A stretch of 36,257 nt of DNA from contig CALMML010000474.1 of the NCBI GenBank assembly GCA_937868485.1, positions 1-36,257 on the forward strand, written 5' to 3'. Every line of letters starts with the position of its first letter. The stretch's first letter is position 1. The notes under the pieces are model-generated. The model was not told the DNA's origin. It did no database searches and saw only the letters and a list, made by a program, of their open reading frames with translations. The DNA comes from an uncultured Myxococcales bacterium (GTDB lineage Bacteria > Myxococcota_A > Polyangia > Palsa-1104 > JAEUJZ01). Of the stretch, positions 1-7,764 are shown one piece after another. The position numbers and the translations under genes are program-made.

Positions 1-494
1 ACTTCTGTTAATTTACCAGTGTCACCACCTTGTACTTCTTTTCCGTCGACAACAAAGTACTTCGCGTGATGATTTCCGCTGGCCACCAAGTTGAAGTCAA
101 TCAGTCGAACCATCGCGCCCGGCATCCGTTCCAAAAACCCGAGCGTCTGCAGATCATTTTTCGCCATCTGCTTATCGATCAGGAAGCGAACGCGGACTCC
201 TTTGGCCGCCGCAGAAGCCAGCTCCCGCAAGATCGGCTCGAGCGCTTCCCCGGGAGCAGAGGCCACGTAAAACGCAGCCCAGTCGATGCTGCGGGTGGCG
301 CTGCGAATCATCTGAATCCAGACACGCTGGGTACTCGGCAGCGTCGGATCCGCCAGCGACGTTCCAGCCGGAACGCTCTGAACAAGCTGCACATCACGAA
401 GCACTGTCACGGGATCGGCACGCAGCACTTCCGGCTGCTGCGGCGTCGCACAGCCCATCCACAGGAGCAGGGCTCCCCCGATCCAAGCGCGCAT
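1..494 (-). CDS. Phospholipase D-like lipoprotein, 3' end missing
   Basis: Reading the minus strand from the ATG at 494 gives about 164 residues before the window edge. The N-terminus (MRAWIGGALLLWMGC) is a lipoprotein signal with the lipobox cysteine at residue 15, so the protein is probably membrane-anchored outside the cytoplasm. Near the edge lies GNHHAKYFVVDG, which contains an HxKxxxxD (HKD) phosphodiesterase motif preceded by an LIDFNLV-like strand, as in the phospholipase D superfamily. A full member has two HKD motifs; only the first is inside the window. The substrate cannot be told: PLD-fold lipoproteins act on phospholipids, nucleic acids or cell-wall polymers. The gene is divergent from the next one, with about 150 bases between the starts. 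The last dozen residues after DGKEV do not follow the usual GSxN continuation (see findings). Confidence 0.75.
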   Translation of the reverse strand, partial: MRAWIGGALLLWMGCATPQQPEVLRADPVTVLRDVQLVQSVPAGTSLADPTLPSTQRVWIQMIRSATRSIDWAAFYVASAPGEALEPILRELASAAAKGVRVRFLIDKQMAKNDLQTLGFLERMPGAMVRLIDFNLVASGNHHAKYFVVDGKEVQGGDTGKLTE

Positions 495-644
495 CCGTAC
501 AGCCGAACCCGCAGCGATCACAGCGTAACAGCGTACGGCAAAATCACCTGCAGCGGACACTGTTTTGCGCGCAGCACGAAGCGCACAAGCGTAGGGTACG
601 GGGTCTGCTTGCGGACTTTGTGACAAGCGTGTTACGAAGAAAAG

Positions 645-1457
645 ATGACCATGCTCAGTGACGCAGCAGTGGCGCTCCGGGACGTCGCAGAAGCAGGTTC
701 AGATGCACCTGTGTCTGAATCCGCCGTACATCAGGAACAGCCAGCGGAGGATGTCTCACACGCTCCGTTTACGCTGCTGATCGATGTCGGCGCGCGCAGC
801 ATCAGAAGCCTGCTGATCGATGGAAACGGAACGCCAAGTGGCAAGCGTCAGCGTCAAGAAATCGAACGACCGATCCAGCCTTCTTCTGTGCTTGCTGCGA
901 TCAAAAAGCTGATTCCTGACACCACGTTTACACAGATCTCTGTCTGCGTTCCGGGCGCTGTCAAACAGGGAGTGATTCAGGCCTCGTCTGGGCTCGGCTG
1001 CTCGATGATCGACTTTGACTTGCAGCGCGAGCTGGCGCAAGCGTTCGAGCGTCCTGTGCGCGTCCGTTCCAAAGCAGAGTGGCTGGGATTGGGAGTGGTT
1101 CGTGGCGAAGGAACAGAGCTTGTTCTGACGCTTGGAAAGACGCTGGGTGTGGCGGTTTTTTTCGACGGAAAGCTGATTCCCAATGTGGACCTTTCGCAGC
1201 AGCTTCTGCGGAAGTCGAAGACGTATCAGCAGTGCATTTGTTCTGCGGCACGAAAGAAGCTGGGCGCGCGCAAGTGGTCACGCATGGTTCGCAGAGCGAT
1301 GGCGCAGCTTCAATCACTGTTTTCCCCGCAGCGAATCTATCTGTACGGATGCGAGGTCTCTGCGCTAAAGGGCAAGCTTCCCGACGGTGTCGAGCACATT
1401 GAAGACAAGCAGGCGCTGCGCACAGTGGTGTCAGACTGGGATCGCAATCCTTCTTAA
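645..1457 (+). CDS. Degenerate ROK/polyphosphate-glucokinase-like protein
   Basis: 270 residues. After a ~40-residue acidic N-terminal tail, the protein follows the actin-like ATPase/ROK layout of polyphosphate glucokinase (PpgK). Visible in order are a first phosphate loop region LLIDVGARSIRS (44-55), VCVPGAVKQGVI (100-111), a TELVLTLGKTLG second loop (157-168), FFDGKLIPN (172-180) and a C-terminal LQSLFSPQRIYLYG (222-235) like the LFSPDLFVIGG of PpgK. The catalytic features are altered. DIGGT has become DVGAR, the TGIG glycine loop has become KTLG, the ND pair with the catalytic aspartate has become SKAEW, and the LGH metal-site region has become DLSQQ. I infer a non-catalytic or strongly altered sugar-kinase fold rather than a working glucokinase. 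Two ATGs (645, 651) are possible starts. Confidence 0.6.
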   Translation: MTMLSDAAVALRDVAEAGSDAPVSESAVHQEQPAEDVSHAPFTLLIDVGARSIRSLLIDGNGTPSGKRQRQEIERPIQPSSVLAAIKKLIPDTTFTQISVCVPGAVKQGVIQASSGLGCSMIDFDLQRELAQAFERPVRVRSKAEWLGLGVVRGEGTELVLTLGKTLGVAVFFDGKLIPNVDLSQQLLRKSKTYQQCICSAARKKLGARKWSRMVRRAMAQLQSLFSPQRIYLYGCEVSALKGKLPDGVEHIEDKQALRTVVSDWDRNPS

Positions 1458-1466
1458 CCTGCGCAT

Positions 1467-1499
1467 CACATATGAATCCTTTAAAAGGAGTAATATGTG
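1467..1499. terminator. AT-rich inverted repeat between convergent genes
   Basis: CACATAT at 1467-1473 pairs with ATATGTG at 1493-1499, and inside it TCCTTT pairs with AAAGGA. The two arms are separated by a 3-base internal mismatch. The element sits exactly between two convergent stop codons and overlaps the end of the minus-strand gene. It reads the same on both strands, so a bidirectional terminator is the simplest view, although there is no long T tract. Confidence 0.45.
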
Positions 1500-3292
1500 G
1501 TTAGCAAGATCGAGTGCTTGGTGTAGTTGCGGTTGTCGATTCCGTTCGCAATGTTTGATCCGTTGCGTAGGAATGTGTAGGTCAAGTCCAGACTAAAGCC
1601 TGCAGGCAGGGACTTTGCGACCCCGAAGTCGAGCGCAACCAAGACATCGCGACGACGAACCGAAGGCAGAGCGATCGTGCTGGTGCCATCTTTGGGAATC
1701 GTCACGGTTCCGCCTCCTGAGCAGCCGATCGCAGCGACGCACGGAACGGTGAGCGGACGAGCGGTGTAGGTTGCGGTGGTGTCTTCGCGATAGCCTCGGA
1801 AGTCTGCACTGCCACCGAGTGCCAGATCGACGCCAGCGGGAAGCAGCAGTCGCCAGCGCGTACCGATCTCATGGCCAAAGTAGCTAAGCGGCGTTCGGTA
1901 GTCGTAGTTTCCGACGGTGACGGTCGCTCCATTCGGGGACAGCACCTGCAGATCGACGCTCTGGTCGAGAAAGCCGCTCAGATCGGCGCGAAACCGATAG
2001 GAAAGCTGACCACGCGCAGAGACTTTTCCACCGGGATTGATGCGCAGCTCTTGGCTGACTTTTCCGTCGATGCGATTGCCATCCAGATAGTCGTAGGCGC
2101 GATCGAAGGATCGACGAAGCTGATAGGTGCCAATCACGCGCGTTCGAAAGCGCGATGACTCGATAAACAGCATGTCGAGCACCGCCGTGAGTCCGCCTTG
2201 GAACGGCGCAAAGCTCGACAGTCCGGTGAAGTTCGCGAAGCCTTCCAGTCGAGGACGCAGCAGCAGCCAGCGCTTGGCTTGCCACTGAAAACGCAGCGGA
2301 ACGACGTGCTCTTGCAGCGAATACGCTTCGTGGTTGTAGACGGGCGACGTCATCACAATCTGCGTGAAGCGATAGCCAGCCCACAGCTCCGTCTGAGCAG
2401 TCCCGAGCAGCCGTCCGCCCAGATCCATCGACAGCGTCACGGGAACATCGAACTCTGCCTTCGAGGGAATCGGCTCGTTGTAGTTGCTAAGAATCGTCGA
2501 GCGATAGTCGCGAACCAGGCCGCCGATCAGCTCGCGGTTGCGCTCGCGGAGCTGGGTCTGATACGTCTGCGTGGTCTCGGTATTCTGGCGTGCTCCCGTC
2601 GGAACACCACCGATCGTCTCAGCCTGACCGCCTTGGATGACGTTCGAGTCAAAGCCAGCAGAGACGCTGAAGTCGAGCGACAGTCGCTCATGAATCATCG
2701 CGCTCTTGGCTTGCTGAACGACTTTCTGCGCATCTTTGCGATCATCTTCCGACGACAAACCGAGCCGGAGCGCTTCTTCCGCATGCTGCTTGGCTTCGCG
2801 GTTCTTTTCGGCGGACAGAAGCTGATTGGCCAGCTCCAGCTGATAGTCCGCTTCCTTCGGTGCCAGTCGAACCGCTGCGGTGATCGCCAAGAGAGCCAGC
2901 TCATCGTCGCCTGCGCGAATGGCAGCCAGCGACAGCAGATACTGCATCAGCGCTTGGTCGTCGGCAGCCAGGCTTTCTTTTTCCGCTTGCGCGAGCGCTG
3001 CTTTGATCTTGGCGACGGCACCAGGTCCGTCTTTTTCCTTGAGCAGCGTGCGTCCAGCCAGCGCCAATTCCCACGCAGAGGGCTCTTTTTTGTCAGCATC
3101 GGTCGACGAAGAAGTCTCTCCACCAGCGGTCGCTGAATCGGTCGCGGCAGCGCTTCCGGCTGAAGTCGCTTGCGAAGAGGCTGTCGTCGGACTGGCAGCA
3201 CTCTGCGCAGAAGCAAAAGGACTGACGGAAACACCCAGCACGCAGGTCAGTCCCAGGACCGTCCCTCGCAGCGCCCGAATGGAAACGCACAT
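1481..3292 (-). CDS. TPR domain plus outer-membrane beta-barrel protein
   Basis: About 603 residues from the ATG at 3292, chosen because it begins a good Sec signal peptide (MCVSIRALRGTVLGLTCVLG, cleavage after SPFASA). A low-complexity Ser/Ala/Thr linker follows. Then comes an alpha-helical repeat block with TPR-like spacing (LLSLAAIRAGDDELALLAI, LANQLLSAEKNREAKQHAE). Beyond this the protein turns into alternating hydrophobic strands starting at LDFSVSAGFDSNVI, with many aromatic girdle residues. It ends in a typical barrel C-terminus with terminal phenylalanine (TTYYSF). The layout of periplasmic TPR plus barrel resembles Slam/DUF560-type and other outer-membrane secretion or assembly proteins, but I cannot assign it to one. 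It is divergent from the epimerase gene, with 86 bases between the starts. Confidence 0.65.
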   Translation of the reverse strand: MCVSIRALRGTVLGLTCVLGVSVSPFASAQSAASPTTASSQATSAGSAAATDSATAGGETSSSTDADKKEPSAWELALAGRTLLKEKDGPGAVAKIKAALAQAEKESLAADDQALMQYLLSLAAIRAGDDELALLAITAAVRLAPKEADYQLELANQLLSAEKNREAKQHAEEALRLGLSSEDDRKDAQKVVQQAKSAMIHERLSLDFSVSAGFDSNVIQGGQAETIGGVPTGARQNTETTQTYQTQLRERNRELIGGLVRDYRSTILSNYNEPIPSKAEFDVPVTLSMDLGGRLLGTAQTELWAGYRFTQIVMTSPVYNHEAYSLQEHVVPLRFQWQAKRWLLLRPRLEGFANFTGLSSFAPFQGGLTAVLDMLFIESSRFRTRVIGTYQLRRSFDRAYDYLDGNRIDGKVSQELRINPGGKVSARGQLSYRFRADLSGFLDQSVDLQVLSPNGATVTVGNYDYRTPLSYFGHEIGTRWRLLLPAGVDLALGGSADFRGYREDTTATYTARPLTVPCVAAIGCSGGGTVTIPKDGTSTIALPSVRRRDVLVALDFGVAKSLPAGFSLDLTYTFLRNGSNIANGIDNRNYTKHSILLTTYYSF

Positions 3293-3378
3293 ACCTGTCA
3301 GGATACCAAGCTCTGAGGGCGGCGGACGGTAACAAAGACGCGTTTTGCCGACCGCGCTTGCCTGATACACTCACGGCG

Positions 3379-4269
3379 ATGTCGTTCGATGGAGCATCCG
3401 TCAAGCAGCCCACCACTGACCACGTTCGCGATCCGTCTGGGATCGACTTCTTTCGACTGCGTGCGGGTCGAGCGGTGGCAGAGCTGGCCCCAGGTCGCGG
3501 CGGTCTTATCACTCGCTTTGCCGTCGATGGCGACGAGATTCTGTATCTAGATCGCAAGACCTTTTTGGATCGCAAACAGAATGTCCGAGGCGGCATTCCG
3601 GTGCTGTTTCCGATTGCGGGAAGGCTCACCGGCGATCGCTATCAAGCACTTGGACAGAGCTTCCCGATGCGTCAGCACGGACTGGCGCGACACGCGAACT
3701 GGGAAGTGATGGACGTCGAGCAAGCACGGGTTTCGATGGAGTTTCGTTCGAGCCCGGCGAGCAAAGTGAACTTTCCCTTCGACTTTGTGCTGCGCATGTC
3801 GGTCGATCTGGGACGCGCAGGGTTTCGCACGCTCGGGCTGGAGATCTCGATCACCAACACCGGATCACAGCCGATGCCGACGCACTTTGGACTGCATCCG
3901 TACTTCTTTGTGCCCGATCACGACCGCGACCGGATTCGTGTCGAAGTCGATGCGCAGTACGCGTTTAACAACAACACCGGCGAAAGCGGACCGTGGAATG
4001 GCCACGTCGATCTGACGCAGCCGAGCGTGGATCTTCACCTGAGTGATCTCCAGTCGCAGACGTCGCTGATTCACATTCCGGGACGGCCTCCGCGTCGCAT
4101 CGAGATGAGCGACTTTTTTACGACGGTGGTGCTCTGGCAAAGTCCGCTGCAAGACTTTCTGTGCGTCGAGCCCTGGAGCGCTCCGTCGGATGCGCTCAAC
4201 ACCGGCGTCTGTCTGCGTACGCTCGAGCCCGGTGACAGCCTGAGCGGCGAGGTCATCATCAGCGTCTAG
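3379..4269 (+). CDS. Aldose 1-epimerase (galactose mutarotase) family enzyme
   Basis: 296 residues from the ATG at 3379; a TTG at 3358 in the same frame would add seven residues. The family signature is clear. VRGGIPVLFPIAGRL is followed by the QHGLAR loop with a conserved histidine, then THFGLHPYF with the catalytic-type histidine, then CVEPWS carrying the glutamate that acts as base in this family. These enzymes interconvert the anomers of hexoses or hexose phosphates in the cytoplasm. The short length and the VRGGIP/QHG pattern fit the branch that includes hexose-6-phosphate epimerases and uncharacterised mutarotases, so I leave the sugar unspecified. No signal peptide is present. The acyltransferase gene follows 18 bases downstream on the same strand and is probably co-transcribed. 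Confidence 0.82.
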   Translation: MSFDGASVKQPTTDHVRDPSGIDFFRLRAGRAVAELAPGRGGLITRFAVDGDEILYLDRKTFLDRKQNVRGGIPVLFPIAGRLTGDRYQALGQSFPMRQHGLARHANWEVMDVEQARVSMEFRSSPASKVNFPFDFVLRMSVDLGRAGFRTLGLEISITNTGSQPMPTHFGLHPYFFVPDHDRDRIRVEVDAQYAFNNNTGESGPWNGHVDLTQPSVDLHLSDLQSQTSLIHIPGRPPRRIEMSDFFTTVVLWQSPLQDFLCVEPWSAPSDALNTGVCLRTLEPGDSLSGEVIISV

Positions 4270-4287
4270 CGCGAAGGACCGCTTGTC

Positions 4288-6033
4288 ATGTCGGATTCCG
4301 CGCCACAGCCTCTGTCCTCACCGCGTCCGAGTCGCAACCTCGGCATCGATCTGGCGCGCGGCATCGCGGTGGTGCTGATGATTCAGACCCACGCGCTCGA
4401 TGGCTGGGTCACGACGGTGGACAAAGCCGAGTGGCCGTATCGACTGACGCGCCTGTTTGCCAACATTCCCGCACCGCTGTTTCTGCTGCTGGCTGGACTG
4501 TCCGTCGGCATGCAGACCGTTTCTGCGCAGCGAACTGGCACAGATCCGGCGTCGCTGCGTGCTTCGTTATCAAAGCGCGCCCTGGAGGTCGTCGGCTACG
4601 GCTATCTGGTCAGCATGGTCTACGCCATCATCGACGGACAGCTTCAGCCCGCGACGCTGCTCCGCGCCGACATCCTGCACTGCATTGGGCTGTCGCTCCT
4701 GCTGTGTACGCAGCTTCTCGTCGGACGAAGTCACCTGACCGCGCGCGTTGTGCTGCTTGCGCTTGTCAGTGTCGGGCTTGGTCTGCTTTCGCGACTGCTG
4801 CCGACGCTGCCCTTGCCACTTGCGACGCCGCTGGGTCTGCTGATCGATGTCGCCCCGATTACACGCTTTCCGCTGTTTCCGCTGTGTGTCTTTGTCGCGA
4901 TCGGTCTGTGGCTGGGTTACACACTTCGCCCGACAGATTGGACTCAATCCAAAACCCTGCTGGTTCTGCTCGCGATGCTGGCGCTCACTGTGATCGCAAA
5001 AGAGCTGACCGCTCTGACGCTGGCGCTGCTTGGCGGCAAGCTGTCCCGCGCGCATCCCGCCGTCCTCTGGAACCTGTGTGAAGGCACTGCGCTGTCGCTG
5101 TCCGTGCTGTCGCTGTCGCTCGTTTTCGCACGGCAACTACCGGCTTGGCTGTTTGGCTTTTTGCTGCGTCTGGGCCGAGGCTCCCTGTTTGCGTACGCCG
5201 TTCACATTCCGCTCTGTTACAGCCGGTTGGCGCAGCCTGTGCAGGGAAAGCTGACGATGAAGGAAGCGATGCCACTGCTGCTTGGGCTCATCGCGCTGAC
5301 CTGGCTGGCGGTGAGGATCAAAGACTCAGTCCAAACGCGGCTGACCCAGCGAAAGACAGCATCAGCGACGACGATTGTGCTTCTGATGCTGGCTTCATCC
5401 ACGGCGCTGGCACAGCCTGCGACGCAAAAAGACACAGTCCAACAAAGTGAATCCGTCGCGCTCGCCCAAGAGCTGGCTGCATCCGGTCGCGCTCCGCTCG
5501 CCTATGCGCTGCATCCGATCGACAGCTATCGTGCGCAGGTGACGCTTCCCGACGACTTTTCGATCAAATCAGAGGTCGAGCGCAGTCATCAGCTCTTTCA
5601 GTCGGGCCAGTTTCGCGAGTCCGCCGATTCGTATGCGCTGCTGCTCGTCGCTCGGCCCGACTTGACGCGCGTGCTGTTTAACATTGCGCAAGGTCTACGT
5701 CGCGCTGGAGACGATCGCTTTGCGCTCGGCTTTTATCGTCGCTATCTGCAAGTGGACCCGAGCACACCGCTGCGTGCCGAAGTCGAAGGCTACATCCGAG
5801 AGCTGGCGACGGTGATCTTGGCGCGTGCGCAGGCTCAAAATCGTCCACCGACGCCGACGCCAACGCCGATTCACAAGCGAGCATGGTTTTGGGTGACGCT
5901 GACCGCTGGGGTTGCGGTCGTAGCGACGGTGGTTGGGCTTGGTATCACGATCGGAACACAGACGCAGCCAACGACGCCGACGGACGAATACCTGGGACCG
6001 TTCGATGTGATGTTTCCGCGTCCGACGCCCTGA
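4288..6033 (+). CDS. Membrane acyltransferase (HGSNAT/DUF1624-like) fused to a TPR protein
   Basis: 581 residues, ATG with GAAGGA about 9 bases upstream. Residues 1 to ~355 form a polytopic membrane domain starting RNLGIDLARGIAVVLMIQTH, the opening motif of the DUF1624/heparan-glucosaminide N-acetyltransferase-type and related acyltransferases. These move acyl groups across a membrane onto sugars or other acceptors. Around residues 360-375 a hydrophobic stretch ends in SSTALAQ, just like a signal-peptide cleavage site. The rest (ERSHQLFQSGQFRESADSYALL..., FNIAQGLRRAGDDRFALGFYRRYL) is a two-repeat TPR block. A PTPTP linker, a second transmembrane helix (FWVTLTAGVAVVATVVGLG) and a short tail close the protein. 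The second half matches a common stand-alone myxobacterial gene type, so this is a fusion of two proteins. The frame is open throughout. Confidence 0.7.
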   Translation: MSDSAPQPLSSPRPSRNLGIDLARGIAVVLMIQTHALDGWVTTVDKAEWPYRLTRLFANIPAPLFLLLAGLSVGMQTVSAQRTGTDPASLRASLSKRALEVVGYGYLVSMVYAIIDGQLQPATLLRADILHCIGLSLLLCTQLLVGRSHLTARVVLLALVSVGLGLLSRLLPTLPLPLATPLGLLIDVAPITRFPLFPLCVFVAIGLWLGYTLRPTDWTQSKTLLVLLAMLALTVIAKELTALTLALLGGKLSRAHPAVLWNLCEGTALSLSVLSLSLVFARQLPAWLFGFLLRLGRGSLFAYAVHIPLCYSRLAQPVQGKLTMKEAMPLLLGLIALTWLAVRIKDSVQTRLTQRKTASATTIVLLMLASSTALAQPATQKDTVQQSESVALAQELAASGRAPLAYALHPIDSYRAQVTLPDDFSIKSEVERSHQLFQSGQFRESADSYALLLVARPDLTRVLFNIAQGLRRAGDDRFALGFYRRYLQVDPSTPLRAEVEGYIRELATVILARAQAQNRPPTPTPTPIHKRAWFWVTLTAGVAVVATVVGLGITIGTQTQPTTPTDEYLGPFDVMFPRPTP

Positions 6034-6116
6034 CGAAGGCAAGCGAACCGCACGCCAGCCTGCCGACCGTCCAAAAGCGATGCACACACTGTGTTTAGAG
6101 GCTCACATCCCGAGCC

Positions 6117-7208
6117 ATGGCTGTGCTAGCGTTGCCCGCGATGCGTTCCCTGCTTCGTCGCGCACTGCCGCTGCTGATTGCCGCTGCTGCGCTGTTTTTG
6201 GCCCTTCGCGGCATCAACCTTTCCGAGCTCGCCACGATGACGAAAGACGCGCCGCTTTTGCCGCTGCTCGCCTTTTCGGGATTGATGGTTTTGATCAACT
6301 GCGCGGCGGACACCTTGGCGATGTATTACGTCTTCAAGTGGTTTGGCCTGTCGCTGCGCTTCACAGAGCTGTACGTCATCCGCGCCGCCACCTACACGCT
6401 CGCCGTCATCAACTATCACGCGGGGCAGCTTGGCATCATCGGCTACATCCATCGCGTCGGGAAAGTTCCGCTGTCACGAGCAAGCGCGTACATCCTGTTC
6501 ATCGTCGGTGTTTGGGTTGCGCTGCTGCTGATGTTTGCGGCGGGAAGTCTCGCGCTCGGAGGCGCCAAAGCCGCAGCCCTTCTGCCGATCTTGGTGATGT
6601 TCTTTGCCGGACTGGTCGTGTATTCGCTGCTGCTGACGTGGCCGCCGCGCTTTTTGCTGTCGGGACCGCCGCCGGTGAGCGCGCATGAGCGCCTGGCGCT
6701 GCGTCTGTGGCGACGGCTGTGGCGCGTCACGCACAAGCTGTGGGAGCCGCTGTATCAAGCCGGAATCAAAGGACATGCCCGCGCACTGCTGATCCGCGTT
6801 CCGCACCTGCTCGTGCTGCTCAGCTGGCACTTTGTCGCGCTGCGCTGCTTTCACATCGACGTGCCGGTTCACATTGCGATGCTCTATCTGCCGGTGGTGT
6901 TCGCCGTCGCGTCGCTGCCGATCAGTGTGCAGGGTCTTGGCACGTCGCAGATTGCCGCCAAGTACTTCTTTTCCGAGTTTTCCCCGCGCGGAGACGCTGC
7001 CGTCGTGGCCTACAGCCTGACGATGACGGCAATTTCGACGGTGAGCAACCTTGCGATGGGCATCCTGTTTCTGCGCGCCGGCGCCAAGCTGGGACTCAAA
7101 GAAATGACCGAAGAAGCGCAGCACGAACTGGATGAAGAAGCCGCCGCTGCAGCCAGCGAAGAAGCCGCCGCTGCGTCGGCAGCAAGCCTGTCCGCCGAGT
7201 CTCGCTGA
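6117..7208 (+). CDS. Flippase-like membrane protein (lysylphosphatidylglycerol synthase TM family)
   Basis: 363 residues with roughly seven to eight hydrophobic segments. The layout agrees with the UPF0104/LPG-synthase transmembrane family: an N-terminal LRGINLSELA segment after the first helix, a YVIRAATYTLAVINYHAGQLG loop, and a C-terminal PISVQGLGTSQIA motif followed by helices. Members include the lipid-flipping half of MprF and related proteins linked to isoprenoid, glycolipid or polysaccharide export. This one lacks the soluble aminoacyl-transferase half, so a transport role is more likely than lipid modification. The C-terminal 35 residues are an acidic, alanine-rich tail built from a repeated EEAAAAAS unit. 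The start may be ATG 6117 or ATG 6141; neither has a clear ribosome-binding site. It probably continues the operon from the two preceding genes. Confidence 0.7.
   Translation: MAVLALPAMRSLLRRALPLLIAAAALFLALRGINLSELATMTKDAPLLPLLAFSGLMVLINCAADTLAMYYVFKWFGLSLRFTELYVIRAATYTLAVINYHAGQLGIIGYIHRVGKVPLSRASAYILFIVGVWVALLLMFAAGSLALGGAKAAALLPILVMFFAGLVVYSLLLTWPPRFLLSGPPPVSAHERLALRLWRRLWRVTHKLWEPLYQAGIKGHARALLIRVPHLLVLLSWHFVALRCFHIDVPVHIAMLYLPVVFAVASLPISVQGLGTSQIAAKYFFSEFSPRGDAAVVAYSLTMTAISTVSNLAMGILFLRAGAKLGLKEMTEEAQHELDEEAAAAASEEAAAASAASLSAESR
7134..7174 (+). repeat. Two 17-base direct repeats inside the flippase-like gene
   Basis: GAAGAAGCCGCCGCTGC occurs at 7134-7150 and again, identical, at 7158-7174, a period of 24 bases (8 codons). 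It encodes the repeated acidic/alanine tail, and slippage could change the tail length in steps of eight residues. Confidence 0.8.
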
Positions 7209-7266
7209 TCCGCCAAGGCGCGCAGTCGCTTCCGCGCCGCAGCCAAAGTTCGCTACGATACGTTCG

Positions 7267-7764
7267 ATGGCTTCGGTGCCGCCCGTCACTCATGTGCTGC
7301 TTTCGCTGCGTCGGATGGCAGAGGCGGACGCGCAGGCACGCTTGCGAATGGCACGCAGCGCGCTGGAAGTGGCCAAGCTCGTCGAGCAGCAAGCCACAGC
7401 GCAGCGTCAGCAGTGCGAGCAAAAGCTGGCCAAGGCTTCGCTGCGCTTGGTCCAGTCCGTCGGAGCGATCACAACGAGTGTCCGGCTAGAAGACGATGCG
7501 CGCGACACCGTGCAGCTTCGTCATCAGCTCGTTCAGGCAACCCAAGAAGAAGCGCTGCGCATCGAACAGACGACAGCGCAGCGTCAGCAGATCGAGGAGC
7601 TTCAGCGCCACCTTCGTCTGTGCGTTGCTCGTCGAGAAGCAGCCGAGCTTCATGATGCAGCAGAGCGTCGTGAGCAGCGGCGACTACGGGACCGTCGCGA
7701 GCGAGCGATTGAGGAAGATGCGCGCGATCGGATCCTATCGACGCAGCGTGGAGTCCGTCGCTAA
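7267..7764 (+). CDS. Small coiled-coil protein, FliJ/YscO-like in form
   Basis: 165 residues from ATG 7267; upstream in-frame ATGs lie inside the previous gene and are ignored. The protein is almost wholly alpha-helical and rich in Gln, Arg, Glu and Ala, with heptad-like spacing and no signal peptide or membrane segment. It opens with a short hydrophobic head (VTHVLLSLRRMAEADA), then two long helices separated near residue 60, then a very basic tail (REQRRLRDRRERAIEE). Length and shape resemble the ATPase-stalk proteins FliJ/YscO of flagellar and type III systems, but no other export genes are nearby, so I do not name it. Its 3' end overlaps the end of the convergent PEGA gene by 30 bases. 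Confidence 0.6.
   Translation: MASVPPVTHVLLSLRRMAEADAQARLRMARSALEVAKLVEQQATAQRQQCEQKLAKASLRLVQSVGAITTSVRLEDDARDTVQLRHQLVQATQEEALRIEQTTAQRQQIEELQRHLRLCVARREAAELHDAAERREQRRLRDRRERAIEEDARDRILSTQRGVRR

Noticed and set aside
30-623. Plus-strand open frame of 197 codons
   Set aside because: Arg/His/Ser-rich composition without any motif; it is the antisense of the PLD-like lipoprotein and its leader, which has signal peptide and HKD motif.
2198-3136. Plus-strand open frame of 312 codons
   Set aside because: Antisense of the TPR/beta-barrel gene; rich in Arg, Gln and Leu, with no start signal and no family features.
6474-7289. Minus-strand open frame of 271 codons
   Set aside because: Antisense of the flippase-like gene; Gln/Arg/His-rich without structure.
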